Shown here piece by piece: positions 33,750 through 45,839 of a DNA stretch of 64,000 nucleotides. Below the pieces are notes generated by a model. It did not search any database, had not been told where the DNA came from, and worked only from the letters and a program-made list of their open reading frames with translations. Source of the DNA: Patellaria atrata CBS 101060 (lineage: Eukaryota > Ascomycota > Dothideomycetes > Patellariales > Patellariaceae). Location: positions 461,086-525,085 of the forward strand of contig MU006106.1 in assembly GCA_010093705.1 (NCBI GenBank), read 5' to 3'. The position numbers and the translations under genes are program-made. Numbering within the stretch: position 1 is the first letter of the stretch; each line of letters begins with the position of its first letter.

Positions 33750-35422
33750 ATGGGTGCAGGTCAATCTTCGGACAAAGCACCGCAGCAGAATGCTGTGGAG
33801 ACAAAGACCAGCTATTACGAGCTCTTAGGTGTCGAGAAACAAGCATCTCAGGATGAGTGGGTTCCCTATTATGTACAATCTCGCTGTCATTTTAACAGTT
33901 CCGCAGCATCAAGAAAGCCTACCGCAGAAAAGCTCTCGAACTTCACCCTGACCGCAACTATGGGAAAGAAGACGATGCTACGAAGCTCTTCGCCGAAATT
34001 CAAGCTGCGTACGAAGTCCTCTCAGATCCACAAGAGCGAGCATGGTATGATTCACACGAGAGCGCGATCCTGCGCGGTAATACTGGAGAGGAATCGGAGC
34101 ACTACGAGCATGACGTCCGCATCACCACTGCAGACGATATTTCGGGGATGATGCGCAAGTTCAACCGCAATATAGAATTCTCTGACGCACCTACCGGCTT
34201 CTTTGGGTTTGTAAGGGAGACATTTGAAACGCTTGCGAAAGAGGAACAATTGGCTGCGGATTGGGAAGGCGTGGATGTACCGGATTACCCTTCGTTTGGG
34301 CACAGGGACGATACATACGAGGATGTTGTAAAGGAGTTCTACGCTATGTGGAATGGTTTCTCTACCCGGAAAAGTTATGCGTGGATGGATAAATGGCGGC
34401 TCTCTGAGGCGCCAGACCGATTCATTAGGCGGCAGATGGAGAAGGAGAATAAGAAAATTCGTGACGATGCCAAGCGAGACTTTAATGAAGCAGTTCGGGC
34501 TCTCATACTGTTTATCCGAAAGCGGGATCCTAGGTACGCCCCCACTACGCAGACAGACGCGGAGAGGGCAAAGTCAATGAAGGATGCTGCTGCTGCCCAA
34601 GCAGCACGTCAAAGAGCTATCAACGCTGCTCAACTAAAACAGGAAATGCCGGCCTGGACCACCACAAGAGAACCTGAAGAAGTTGAGGACAGTGAAGAAG
34701 AGGAGGTAGTCGAAGAAGAGTTCGAATGTGTGGCATGTAAGAAAACTTTTAAAAGTGAACAGCAGGTGGTTGCCCATGAGAGGAGTAAGAAGCATCAAAA
34801 AGCAGTTGCCGGCTTAAAGAGAAAGATGTTTAAGGAAAACAAAAATCTTCATTTAGATGAAGATATCCCCAGTAGTGCCGTGGTGACACCTGCATCTGAC
34901 GATGGTTCGTATACATTACACGAAGAGGATGTAAATAAAACCGAAGAAAATATCGCTGACCTGAATATTGACAATGGAGGAGAGAAGACCATTACCCATA
35001 ACGGAGACAGTGATGCGCCTAGTCCAGACAATGAGCATGCCGGGGATCATCTGGACGTAAAAGCAGATCCTGTTACCGACTCCGAGGAGGACGATGATGC
35101 TGATGATGCTGAGGGCGGGGACGGTGACTACTCCTCCAGGTCTAAAGTAGAAGCCTACATGGCGACATCTACCGCCGGCGTTGAATCAACAACCGAAACT
35201 CCAGTAGAACTCACTGGTCCTAAGCTCGGAAAGGCCGCTCAAAAACGGGCCAAAAAAGCTGCCAAAGCCGCAGTAGCGGATCAAGAAGAAGCGAAGTTCA
35301 AATGTGTAACCTGCAACAACGGGTTTCCATCCAAAACGCGCTTGTTCCAGCATATCAGTGATTTTGGGCATGCAGCACCTGTTTCCAATGCGAAAGTTGG
35401 GAAAGGGAAGAAGAAGAGGTGA
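33750..35422 (+). CDS. JJJ1: J-domain protein Jjj1, C2H2 zinc-finger co-chaperone
   Basis: 540 aa. Jjj1 stimulates Hsp70 (Ssa) in late 60S ribosome maturation, releasing Arx1 in the cytosol. Exons 33750-33856 and 33907-35422; the acceptor at 33906 gives [18 protein letters not shown] in frame. The J domain covers residues 20-90 with HPD at 49-51. A conserved middle domain includes [20 protein letters not shown] and [19 protein letters not shown], then a long Lys/Glu helix. Zinc finger 1 is near 310-332 (CVACKKTF...HERSKKH) and zinc finger 2 near 501-523 (CVTCNNGF...HISDFGH), separated by an acidic disordered region. The N-terminus MGAGQSS fits an N-myristoylation signal. Confidence 0.94.
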
Positions 35423-36357
35423 AAGAGTGTATACAAATCTAAAACATGTGTGAAAATAAGGAGGTGAGATTCTGCTCTGCATAGCGCTGGAGTTTGGGTA
35501 AGAAGCATAAGGTTCATGGTACCATATTTACTTATAGATATAGCAGCCTGTTGGCTCCCTATGCTAGAACTACGAGTATAAATCGGAGCTGTTGAGCGTA
35601 AATTCAAAACAAAATACTACTATGGAACCGTTCTATCCATTGGCCCTCTATGCTATGCTACCAAATAAATCTGACACTACCAGGCCCTACATCAAGCTCG
35701 GTCAAGAGTTATGTTCTTAGAACCATAAACTTCCCGTACAAAAAGTTCCTGACGTATGCGAACTCCTGCAAGATAAAGATTGGATATTCAAACTAAGGAT
35801 AGCTTTACACATTTTCCACAGGGATATGTCTTCGGTACGTATACTTTTCTATCCCCATACAACTACTCTTTGCTTCCCATATTCAGCCGTCGTACAACTT
35901 CCGTCAAAAACTATAGACGGCTAACTATCCTCCGGTACACTCTCCCGGTTGTTAGCAAGGGTATGGGTACGACCTGTGCCCTGATTTTGGTAGTCTTCTC
36001 TGATTTTTGGATCACTTAGGGGTATTTCACATCTGGTTGTCCTGATCCAGTTAATAGCTTTATTCCTCATGGAATGCTATTCCTAGATAAGGTTTTCTCG
36101 GTGATGTCACGGAGAACTGGCATATTAGTCTATTTCGAGAAGGGTGGAGAGCACAGTGAGTAGCAAGGTCAGCGTCAACTGAGACAGTGGTATTGTTTAC
36201 ATTCCACCTTCCCCTAATAGACTTCTTAGCTACGTCAAAGACTGACTGTCAGTACTTGAGAACCAAACGTCATCCAGGTTCGCCGAAAACGAGGTCACAA
36301 ATGCGAAGACAGAGCTTCTCTCCAATATTGACGTCCACCAATCTCTATCATATCACA
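35423..36357. other. intergenic region
   Basis: AT-rich flank between JJJ1 and the secreted orphan protein. Only short ORFs; nothing recognised. Confidence 0.5.
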
Positions 36358-37050
36358 ATGGTCATAAAAACATTCAAATCCCTCACTCTCTTCCTCATAC
36401 TGAATCATTACACCTCCCTTCACAGTCTAGCGATGACAATCACACAGACAGAGACCTACACTTGCATTACCGACTGCCCCTCCTCCTTTTTCACCGATCC
36501 TCCGATAGCTATCGCCGCTTTAGCACCAACCCCAGATCCAGATGCATGGAGTGACTCCCGCATCGCCGCCGGTGCGCCCTTCAACATAGAGGTTGTTCAC
36601 GTCGATCCCTCGGGCTGGTTCACCTGGTATCCCCCCGCGCGCTCATGGCTCCTCTCCAACGGTAACACAACCACGAACCGCTCACGTGCTACCATTTACC
36701 GCATCCTCAACGGGCGGCTCTCCGCTCCTAGTGGGTGGGTCTCGACTACGCGCGGCCTACGAAATAAAGCATTTGCGGTCTCCCAGACGGTGGGTGACGT
36801 GCAGCAGTGGGTCTTCACGACAGATACAATGCTGAACTGGACGAGCGAGGCGTTTACCGGGGGCGTAGCACAGTTCTATAAGTTACCGCCTGGGTTTTTA
36901 GGAAATGCGAGAGTATTGGTCAAATTTGTTGGAGGAATGCAACCAAGCAGGGGGTGGAGCCCTATTGTTCTTTGGGCAAGGGAGGGTGAGTACTTTCTTT
37001 TCCGTGGCGGTGAGGTTCTAAAGGTTTCGAGAAAAGAGATACTGATTTAG
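36358..37050 (+). CDS. secreted hypothetical protein
   Basis: 230 aa if read without splicing. The start at 36358 gives a classical signal peptide (MVIKTFKSLTLFLILNHYTS then LHSLA); an in-frame upstream start would bury it. The mature part has one close cysteine pair (CITDC) and sequons NTT, NRS and NWT. It also has a beta-rich, Trp-rich body (PSGWFTWYPPARSWLL, KLPPGFLGNARVLVKFVGG). No family recognised. Near the 3' end, a good donor (GTGAGT at about 36986) and later AGs offer an alternative end: splicing to the AG before 37060 would replace the last 21 residues by VESLQDEDQAEER and end at a TAG near 37098. Confidence 0.6.
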   Translation: MVIKTFKSLTLFLILNHYTSLHSLAMTITQTETYTCITDCPSSFFTDPPIAIAALAPTPDPDAWSDSRIAAGAPFNIEVVHVDPSGWFTWYPPARSWLLSNGNTTTNRSRATIYRILNGRLSAPSGWVSTTRGLRNKAFAVSQTVGDVQQWVFTTDTMLNWTSEAFTGGVAQFYKLPPGFLGNARVLVKFVGGMQPSRGWSPIVLWAREGEYFLFRGGEVLKVSRKEILI

Positions 37051-38045
37051 ATGGTAGTTGAAAGCCTACAGGATGAGGATCAAGCAGAGGAGCGATAGTG
37101 AAGGTCATTCGAAAGCTCACTTTGATGGGGCCTTCAACCTCCACTACCTATGATTAAGACTCTACATTTGATCACTGTCTCATCTGTTTTGCTCTATATG
37201 GACTTGGGTCTTATTTCGAGCGCCATATCTCTCTCATTGAGTTTCGCTTCGCGTTTTATGAATCTCTGCTCGCAGTCTAAGGATTACCCTTTTTTCCTTG
37301 CGATCAACTCTTCCTCATCAGTGCCCAGCTATTACCGCTTATCTCTAAAACTTTACCCCGGCACCCTTCCTAAGTTGAAACTCTATGTGTGCTTCAGTTT
37401 TCAAGCTTACGGTCCAGTCTCCCTCATGCTATAAGAGTCCAGTGCTAAGTTACAGACAATATTTGCCATAGTTGCGATTTAAAGCTTGGAACAGGATATT
37501 TAAAGGTGAGAATAGGATATTTTCATTTCTACAACGGGATGAGAATGAGTGGACGACTATGATATGATGAAGGTTACAGGTTTATTACCTTAGGGTTCCA
37601 GTCTCGAATCACCGTTCCTAAGGGTATTATTGATAATTTATCCTGCGCATGTACTGTATTATTGGGAGGGATAGTTAGCATATAATATACTGGTATATGA
37701 TAACGCTGGTTTCTGTCGTTCACACAATTCTAAAAGTCATTGGTTATTCTTGAAGCTTTTCCTCCTCCGATTCAAAGCTCATTGACTGGTCTTCGATTAA
37801 TAGTAGAGGACCTAACCATAGTAATATTTCATAGGATTCAAGATTGACCGAGCTATTCGCTATTTGATGGTGCTGTAACAGCCATTTGACTCCTTTTATT
37901 AGAGGTGCCCGATGCTCAATTTGGTTTAGCGCAGAATTCCCGAAGCACCAAATTTCGCGACCTTGGCAATTTTGAAGGCCACAACCTCACAACAGCAACG
38001 ACAAACCTCTCGAAATCAATCTTCGACAGTAACAAAACCGTCGCA
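37051..38045. other. intergenic region upstream of eL29
   Basis: About 1 kb, AT-rich, no convincing coding frame. A GTACTGTA occurs near 37649. The last ~70 bp before the eL29 start are the probable leader (CACAACCTCACAACAGCAAC). Confidence 0.5.
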
Positions 38046-38433
38046 ATGGCCAGTATGTGAAATGAGTATTTTTTTTAAGTGAGCAGAATGCTAACAGTAT
38101 CTTTCTCAGAGTCAAAGAATTCGTCCCAGCACAATCAAGCGAAGAAAAACCACCGGAACGGGTATGCGGATTCAAAAATAAGAGCGAGGGTTGCAAGGAA
38201 GATGGACTAACCTGCTGGATATTATAGTATCAAGAAGCCAAAGACTCACCGATACCCTTCTCTCAAAGGCACCGATCCTAAGTTCCGACGGAATCATAGA
38301 CATGCACTCCACGGCACGATGAAAGCATTGGTGCGTCAAATACCGATTTGCTATAACTACCCAGATTCGCCATAGCAGGACTGACGTATCTCTATAGAAG
38401 GAAGTCAAAGAGGGCAAACGAGATGCGGCATAA
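38046..38433 (+). CDS. RPL29: 60S ribosomal protein eL29
   Basis: 65 aa, split into four tiny exons: 38046-38052 (7 nt, Met-Ala and one base), 38110-38161, 38228-38330, 38398-38433. The spliced protein starts MAKSKNSSQHNQAKKNHRNG, continues IKKPKTHRYPSLKGTDPKF and RRNHRHALHGTMKALKEV, and ends KEGKRDAA. This matches the full length and sequence pattern of fungal eL29, a small, very basic protein on the 60S subunit near the exit side. No single frame exceeds about 50 codons, so ORF-length filters miss it. All three introns are GT-AG, 57-67 nt. Splicing of the first intron separates the start codon from nearly all the coding sequence. Confidence 0.95.
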
Positions 38434-40248
38434 ATAAACTTGTTGACACCTGGGACGGTTTTCATTTCATGAACGATTCAAACATGGTGGCGTAATCGAG
38501 CTGGTTGACTTCTTAAGATCATTCTAGCTACAGAATGAAAACACTTGTCTGATGCCAGTATCTTTTTTTTTTCCTTTTTTAGAGTCTTGCTCCTTGCACC
38601 TTGCCCCGAATTCATGCTTTCCACTGGCCTATTAAGCCTCAACGCGACCCTTGATCAAAGTACCCTTTCCAGCCACTGTATCTGTGGTTTTACTGAACAG
38701 TGATCTTCGATCCTCAAAATTTTGGCATTTTTGTGTACAGTACTGCGCCTTCCCATGCGCTTCTACTGAAGGGATATACGATGCCTAGATAGACCTGACC
38801 ATTTCATTACCAAACACCTCTCCTGACATATCCATGAGGAGATGGTGCATGGAGAATTGGTGACATTTAAACTCTCCTTTAACATTAATTTACTTTTTTT
38901 GTCTACTGCACTCTGAACATCTCGCCGGGAGCACATATGCTAAACCGTGAAGAACATTTTGACCCCAATGCAGTTTCTCTCTGCTTGCCCTTGAGAGCGG
39001 ACTGGCAGTCGGTGTAGATTTCCAACGTGATGGTTGTAGAGCACTTTTCACTTTTTATGCGTGTCCGTTTCCAAGTAATCTATGTCTGATCATAATTCGA
39101 CGAGAGGGCTCAAAGGTTTTACTTCCAAAGCGTCTCCCGATTCGCTAGACACTATATTCTACAAGTACTCTACGGCGTACTCATGGGGCCGGCGTCCCAC
39201 GTACCATATAGAGTAATCTACGGGATGCTCTATAGCTTTGTATGTTCCACGGCTCTGGACTCCACGACATGCACCGAGACGCACTCTCCTAAGTATGTTT
39301 CTCTGGATATACTCTCTGGTATAGCTGTCATATGCTCTATTCTGTGTTTTGTTACATGCTCCATGGTTCGCTCTCAGGTATTCTCCAAGTTGTCTCGAGG
39401 TATGATCTACGTTCGTTCTACAAAAGCGGTTTTGCTGTCGTGAAATATTTTTGTGTGTTCGCTACTCATAACGGGTTGGTTGCCCTAAAAAGAAGACATA
39501 GTCGGGAAGATAAGTCTATTACTGCAACAATAAAAGTCTTAGAAAGAGAAGGGTTAGCGGTTCCTGACAGGATTTTCATCTACCTAGATGTGGACTCACG
39601 CAGACTGCCAGGCTACTAAGTACCTTGAATGACTTCCCCTAGGCACCGTTACCGAAGATCATATTGAAGATGATAATCTGACGAGAGTCTGAGCTGATAT
39701 GCCCAGACCCTATGCACAGGAAAAGGAGTGTTGAACTGTAGTTCAATACAGTTGTGATCTGACGGGACCTTGTCAGTCTTATAGGTAGGTTACTTCTCAT
39801 TAGAGCTGCATCAACAGGATTTTATTCACGGACAAACTTGAGCGGAACTCATCTGCAGAACCCCTATATCCATTTGCGTATTTACAGAAAACAAGACTGG
39901 TCGCTCGACAGACAACCACCCAACATCCTCGGTCCCATCACGTGTTCGGGTGGAAATCTCGCTTTGCTTCCTGTGCACCACACATTTTCATTGCAGATTT
40001 TTGCATACCGAATTCTCCCTTTCTTGCAGTCTTCTTTTTTTCTGGACAAACCAACTCAGGGTGTTGAGGAAGGTACGGACTTACCGACGCGTACCTGCCA
40101 AAACAGAAACCTGCTCAGAAGCTGGAGCTCCTTTTGTTGACAAACACCCGATTTCTATTTCATTTACTTATCTCCTCCTCTCTACCTTAATTACCACCAC
40201 ATCTAAAAGCACTATTTTTTTGAAGCCGAGATTCAGATCAAATTCAAG
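38434..40248. other. intergenic stretch and leader of the coiled-coil gene
   Basis: 1.8 kb. A GTACAGTAC lies at about 38734. Between 39170 and 39420 there are loosely similar CTCTA/ATGCTCTAT-rich segments and overlapping short ORFs, none protein-like. The last ~150 bp are pyrimidine-rich, as expected of a leader. Confidence 0.4.
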
Positions 40249-42212
40249 ATGGATTCGCATCAGTCTTCCAATCGCAAAGTCGAAACCACCATTCCCTTCC
40301 CACCCTTTTTTTCTGGTCCGCTTTCTTATGCTGATCGTCCTGGTGATCCTTCTTACGAAAATCCCACTTTTAGAGATACTGCTTCTGGTCATCCTCCTTC
40401 CGGAGCATTTTTAACCCCAGGTAGCATAGCAGATATCAGTCTATCAAGATCAAAAAACCAGGCGCCGCGCTCAAAGACCTCATTGCTCAGCGTGGAAACA
40501 GGTCTTGATCGTGACCGACAATCTGATCGCGAGAACTCACAAGAAAGCGTGTCGCCTATGCTTGCAAAACCAAAAGAGAAACTCTCCGGATATTTCTCGA
40601 AGTGCCCTTCCAGTGGTAAATCCGAGCTCTTTACCGAAGACCCATTTCCTGCGCAAAAGGAATTAATGGGCGGCAATCATACCATTACCCCTGAAATGGA
40701 CCAGATTTTGGAGTCCATCTTCACTGCGATACAGAACGATCCGTATCGCGCTCTCCCGGCGCAAATGAACGCCTCAATCCTCTATGCGATAGAGGAATAT
40801 CGGAGCCTTGTAGTAGAAAACACTCGTCTCCGATTGGAGAATACTCGCACGCAAGAGACGCTTAGGTCAGTAGCCCTTGACAGGGCATCATATCTCCACG
40901 CGGCCCAGGAGAACGAACGATTGCGGGTCCAGACGGCGGCCAAAAACCAAGCGGAGATTCTCAGACTAAAGTCCATAATCAAAGATAATTTGATCCAATA
41001 CTCTGTTGTAAACAGACGACAGGATGATACAATCCGGCGCAAGAGTAAGTACTAATACAAGATCCCCAAGCTCTTTGATGTCCATTCTGATGTGAATTAG
41101 CGGAGCGCGACCCCTACTCTTCTTCTCCCTCACGGGAGATGTCCCTCCTATCAAGGAGGATGTCTGCGAATCGATATCCCGTTGATCTACCTGTAGGACC
41201 GCCACCCTTGATATCTTATCCACTTTCTGCCGTTTCCTCCGCATCTGAGGAAGTCGGACGTTTCCGAGCCCAAGGACACATAGACAGACGAACTCTTCTA
41301 TCGTCAGAATTCTCTGACTTCAGCGGTTCATTAGGCGGTCCTGGGGATCTCTTGCCTGATGAAGAGGAAGAGCTTCGGGCGAACGCCGCAATAGCAAGCA
41401 CCCGAAACAACAACCATGAGGCATTTGATGCTACGGAAGGTGTTGTTACTATGCAAAAGGGTGTCAAACTCCCCTTGGTCGGAGATGTCACTCAGCGCAA
41501 AAAGAGGAACAGTCGTCCAACGATCGCTCATAAGGCTGATACCGCATACGGAAACGGTACACTTACGTCGATGGATGACGCGCTTGTTGGCGAAGCAGGC
41601 ATCCGAGATCATACGCAATCCATAAGCGGGCCCTTTCTCCATGGTAGTTCTGCGCAAATTGAGCGGCTAAGGGCATTTTCTTTCATTTCTGGTGATGACG
41701 TTATCGACAACACATATAGTCCCATAACACCAAGGTCTCGTGTCCAACCATTCCCGATAGTACGGAAGCCGGTATCAAGTGGGAATATGAAAAATGACAA
41801 GCAGAGTGCTGCACAAAGCCAACAAGCTGCAGACGTGAGGATATTACAAATGCGGAAAGAGAACGTTCCCACGCAGCAGCTTTCTAATGCATATCATATT
41901 CCTCCTAAACCCAATAACATGCCTCAACGAGAGGATTCAAAAGCTAGCATTCAGACCGCAATTCGAGGGTCTGTTCCTGAATATAATCGTACTGCGCAAG
42001 TAGAGGGCGAGAAGGAGGCTACTAGAAAGGGAGGGTATGGTCGAGCTTTCCAGCGAATGCTGGGGCAAAAGAAAGAAAAACCGTCAGACATTGAGCTGAA
42101 GGACTTGAACCGCATCAATACCTGTCCTAGCAGCGTTTCTAGTGTACCAGACCCCAACCTTGGAAAGACACTCGCAAGGAAAAAGAACGAAGCGAATCTG
42201 AAGAAGGGCTGA
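40249..42212 (+). CDS. hypothetical coiled-coil protein
   Basis: 635 aa, exons 40249-41044 and 41101-42212, with a 56-nt intron (GTAAGTACTAAT...AATTAG). The N-terminal ~150 residues are disordered and Ser/Pro-rich. Residues about 180-265 form a clear coiled coil (YRSLVVENTRLRLENTRTQE, RLRVQTAAKNQAEILRLKSI). The rest is disordered with Ser-rich phosphorylation-type patches (SREMSLLSRRM, SEFSDFSGSLGG) and a basic end (LARKKNEANLKKG). No catalytic domain or known family seen. The pattern suits a fungal-specific scaffold, but that is a guess. Confidence 0.75.
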
Positions 42213-45200
42213 GGGGCGGGGGAAGTCTGACTCCATCTTCTGGCAGTCAGCAGCAATGCCGGTGAGAACCAGCACCTGGATAGGAAATTGAGGAGATGGG
42301 CGTTGGTTGTTACACGCCGGAGATGAGAATGAACTTCATGTTCATGCACGACAGAGAGGATTTACATGAGGAAATGTGTTACCAAAAAAGCGTCATCTGT
42401 TGCCTTTTGCAGCACTCGGTTGCCCAGAGAGGCATTATTCGATCGAATGCGATCACATCTATTCCCATTTCATATCCCACGTCGCACGCGGCGTGATCAA
42501 AAATCTGTAACGTAGTTCAAATAATAAAACGTGCCTTTTTGCCAAATGGTGTATCAAGTAAATTATCTACGGCGTTCACGTTAGGCGAACAGAATGGATA
42601 TGGGCCAAGGTGTTTTTACTATAGCCAAGGGTAAAATGGGCGTGAAATTACAAAGGTACAGCTCAGAATATTGCATACGGCGAGTTGCGTCAGATATTCC
42701 TCCGTAATAGCCGAGGTGAGGTTATAGATGGGATTTTCTCGCTACAAGCGCTGACAATAAGTCAATATTAAATAGGATTATTATTCATTAACGACCTAGA
42801 ACATTATAGGGTACCGCGAAATGCTAATAGGGCTTTCATTCTAAGCAGAAGAATCTGCTTCACCTGGGATAGCTTGCACTCAACGAAAAATGAAAAATTG
42901 CGAAAAGAATTCAGAAGCGAAGTTCCAGACCTTTTGATATCGGGCAGGCGAACGATAAACTTTCCATCCGTGGCTTAACCTTACGAAGTACGCGTACATC
43001 GATTTAAGGCATTGAAGATCACTGACCAGAAGACTGGTTGGGAGACCCCTCGGGGACGGCGATATCAACGCCACAATATAGCTGTGTCATAGCCTTTTCA
43101 CCAGCCACAGATACAATTTTGTTCGTGGCACGATTGTGACCAACCGACAGGTCCGGGCGATCAGAGCGATTGACGACATACTCGCTAGAGCCGGATTTTC
43201 CGTCTTTCTAGGTTTGGTTGTCGTTGGGCAGTCATGAGTCGAATCAGCTTCGAGCGAGTCAAGTCATACCATCTGTGAACCGTAAAACCGAGAGAAGCGG
43301 AAAATACATTCCCTATGCCGCTATGCGATGAAGGAATCGCAGTTCCCAAAAGATCCGGAAATTATTACTTTCTCATGGTTTTGTATCAACGGACATCGAG
43401 AACCACTCCTGGCCCTCATGGGTTTATGATACAAGTAATGGCTACGGCAATTTTGTCAGTGCCTACCGTATCTTTTGCGTTTATATTCCCTACGCTTATG
43501 CAGTACTAATACTCGATTGGGCTTGGTCGGTAACCAAGAATGGTTGCGCGCGGGAAGATCACGGCCTTCTAGCGCTTGATTCAACATAGTCTTGCATAAG
43601 CGTTAGGAATATTGTTATAGACTTAGAATATTTTGGCATGCGAGAATCAAGCGGTCGTAGGGGTGAGGTGAGTTCCCCTGGGATTATCTTATTAGCAACG
43701 GGAAGACCTCCCCGGCAACAAAGTGTCGGCGACCATTAAGCTTCCTTCCCGGGTCACACCCGCCCATGATGAGAGCGGAGCGCCGGACGTTTGGGACTTT
43801 GGGTAAAAGCATTGACGTTCTGTGTGGCGGGCGGAGACTGCCGCGTTGTCATGAATGCTTCAGGTTTATTCCTTGCTCCCTGCATTCTCAGAGACAGTCA
43901 TCGGTGAGCTGTTGTCTCCTCTCCATCGAGAATTTGCTGTTCGATCAAGGAACCCTTTTCCCCTCACCGCGCCTTTCTTACTCTCATCTTTTCCTTGCCT
44001 GAACACGCTGAAGTCACGTTTCCCTGTTTCCAAGAGTCTTGATAGATATCGAATGAGCTTACGTTGGCTCCAACGCTCAACGGTCGCGCTGAAGGATATC
44101 TCGGGCTCTAAAAGTTTTCAGTGTCAGTGAACGTTTGACAGTTCAACATCGCTGATGGTGAAGACATTCGTAATCAAGCAGTCCTTGAATACCATTTTGC
44201 AGGCGCCCGTTATTTGGGGCGCTCCTCTCCTCATCTCGGTTCTGGAATACAGGTCACTGTGTCAGATTCACTGGACGCCGTGGACTGGTCCTGACGGGTT
44301 TGGCGTTTGAAACAAAACTCAAGGGCGAGCCGAGTGATGGGTTGATTGAGGACTCAAAGTCATCAGCCACAGGATTGGTATGGACAGCCGTTCGGGCGGT
44401 TTACGGCGCGGGGGATCCTCGATTTCCAAAACGCAGGGGAAATTACAGAATGCCATCCAGTGAGCGAAATGACTTGACGGTTGGCAGGGCCGTGAGCTCG
44501 TCGGCCTGGTCAACGTCATTTTGCTAATTGCAACTCCATGTCCATATCTGGTGCTCCGTACATGCAGTGCATGTCGGTAACGTGAGGAAGAGTGTGCTCC
44601 AGAATGCGCCCGTCGCACCTTGACAAATGGATGAGACACGCTCTCTAGAGCTATTAACAGAGGTACTGTACTTACTAAATAAATAACAGTATAGTGCTTA
44701 GTTTCTGTACAACAAAGCAACAGTTTCTTCCCCCCCGCCTGCCTCCAAGAGTCAAAGCGGGCAGAGTGAAAGCCACACGATGGAAATCCCACTCCCTGTC
44801 ATCCAACACGAGATGATATTTCGCCATCTCTTTCCCTAGCCAATGGCATTTTTCAACACTAGCGTGGGAAAGAGTAGCCTTAGGCCGAAAAGTTGAGAAC
44901 CCTTTCTTTAAATCACATCATTCTACGCGCGTCTCAAAGTCCCTCCCATATCCGTACCCACGGGAAATTCGGGGGATTGATAGGGGATCCTCTAAGTCTA
45001 CGAGCCACAGTTCGATCGATGATAGACATGGGAAAGCATGTGGCACGTTTGGAGCTGCAAAGACCGCGTGGCTTTCTCTTGGGCATCCAGTCAGGGTTAG
45101 CGGACTGCCTAAAAGACAGGCGGTTGTACCGATAGCCTCTGGTGATATGTGGATATGTAATAGACGCTGTGGCTAGAACCCGGTAGCAGATAGTACTGGG

Positions 45201-45839
45201 ATGAAGGAAGTTACGGATACTTCGATATGCCCTAAAATAATACTGGAGTCAGATAGAGGTACAGTAGTAGAAGAAAACAGGAGTGCTAGAACGACTGGGA
45301 CAAATCTTCCACCTGAGGCAACGTAGGGCTCTGTGGCTGTGCGGTCTGCGTAGGGAAATGATAGACAATGATAGACGAGCCTAAGTCGATGGGCGTGATA
45401 GCCAGGGCCCGATTTGCTTCGCTGGGAGAGTTACGAAAAGCAAGCCAGCAAGCATATTTGTGACACTCGATGCTCTTCTCTTACACTTGCCCATTTTACA
45501 TTACTTTTCTTTCTTTCATCGCCGGCCGCTCCACATCATCTCCAGCAGACGCGATGCCGACCACTTGGCGTTCTCCGTAGACCTTCTCTACTTCTCTAGC
45601 GCAGTCCCGCCCGCTAGGTCACGCAAAGAGATCACTGCTTTCGCCTTTTTATTAAGGGTATCTAACCCTTTCGCCCTTGTCCTCATTTCAACTTGCTGTG
45701 GCTTGACCTCTTTGCGGCGCCTCATATCATGTTTCAGATCTACACCGACCTGATCTTTCACCAGTGAATTCCAACAGAAGTTCAAACTTTCGTAGATGCT
45801 TCTATCACTTTGAGCCTGAGTTTGTCGACTTCTTCAGAG
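42213..45839. other. 3.6-kb gene-poor region upstream of the CP2/Grainyhead factor
   Basis: Many short ORFs on both strands, none longer than ~160 codons and none with a recognisable domain. GTACTGTAC occurs at about 44663 and GTACAGTA at about 45259. The part just before the gene (45480-45830) is pyrimidine-rich and leader-like. Probably a long promoter plus leader, as is common for developmental regulators, but this is inference. Confidence 0.5.

Noticed and set aside
37150-37434. 94-codon plus-strand ORF
   Set aside because: Composition is Leu/Ser-rich translation of T-rich intergenic DNA with no support from neighbours or family.
44319-44792. 157-codon minus-strand ORF in the gap before the CP2 gene
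   Set aside because: No domain, irregular composition, and it overlaps other equally weak frames on the plus strand.
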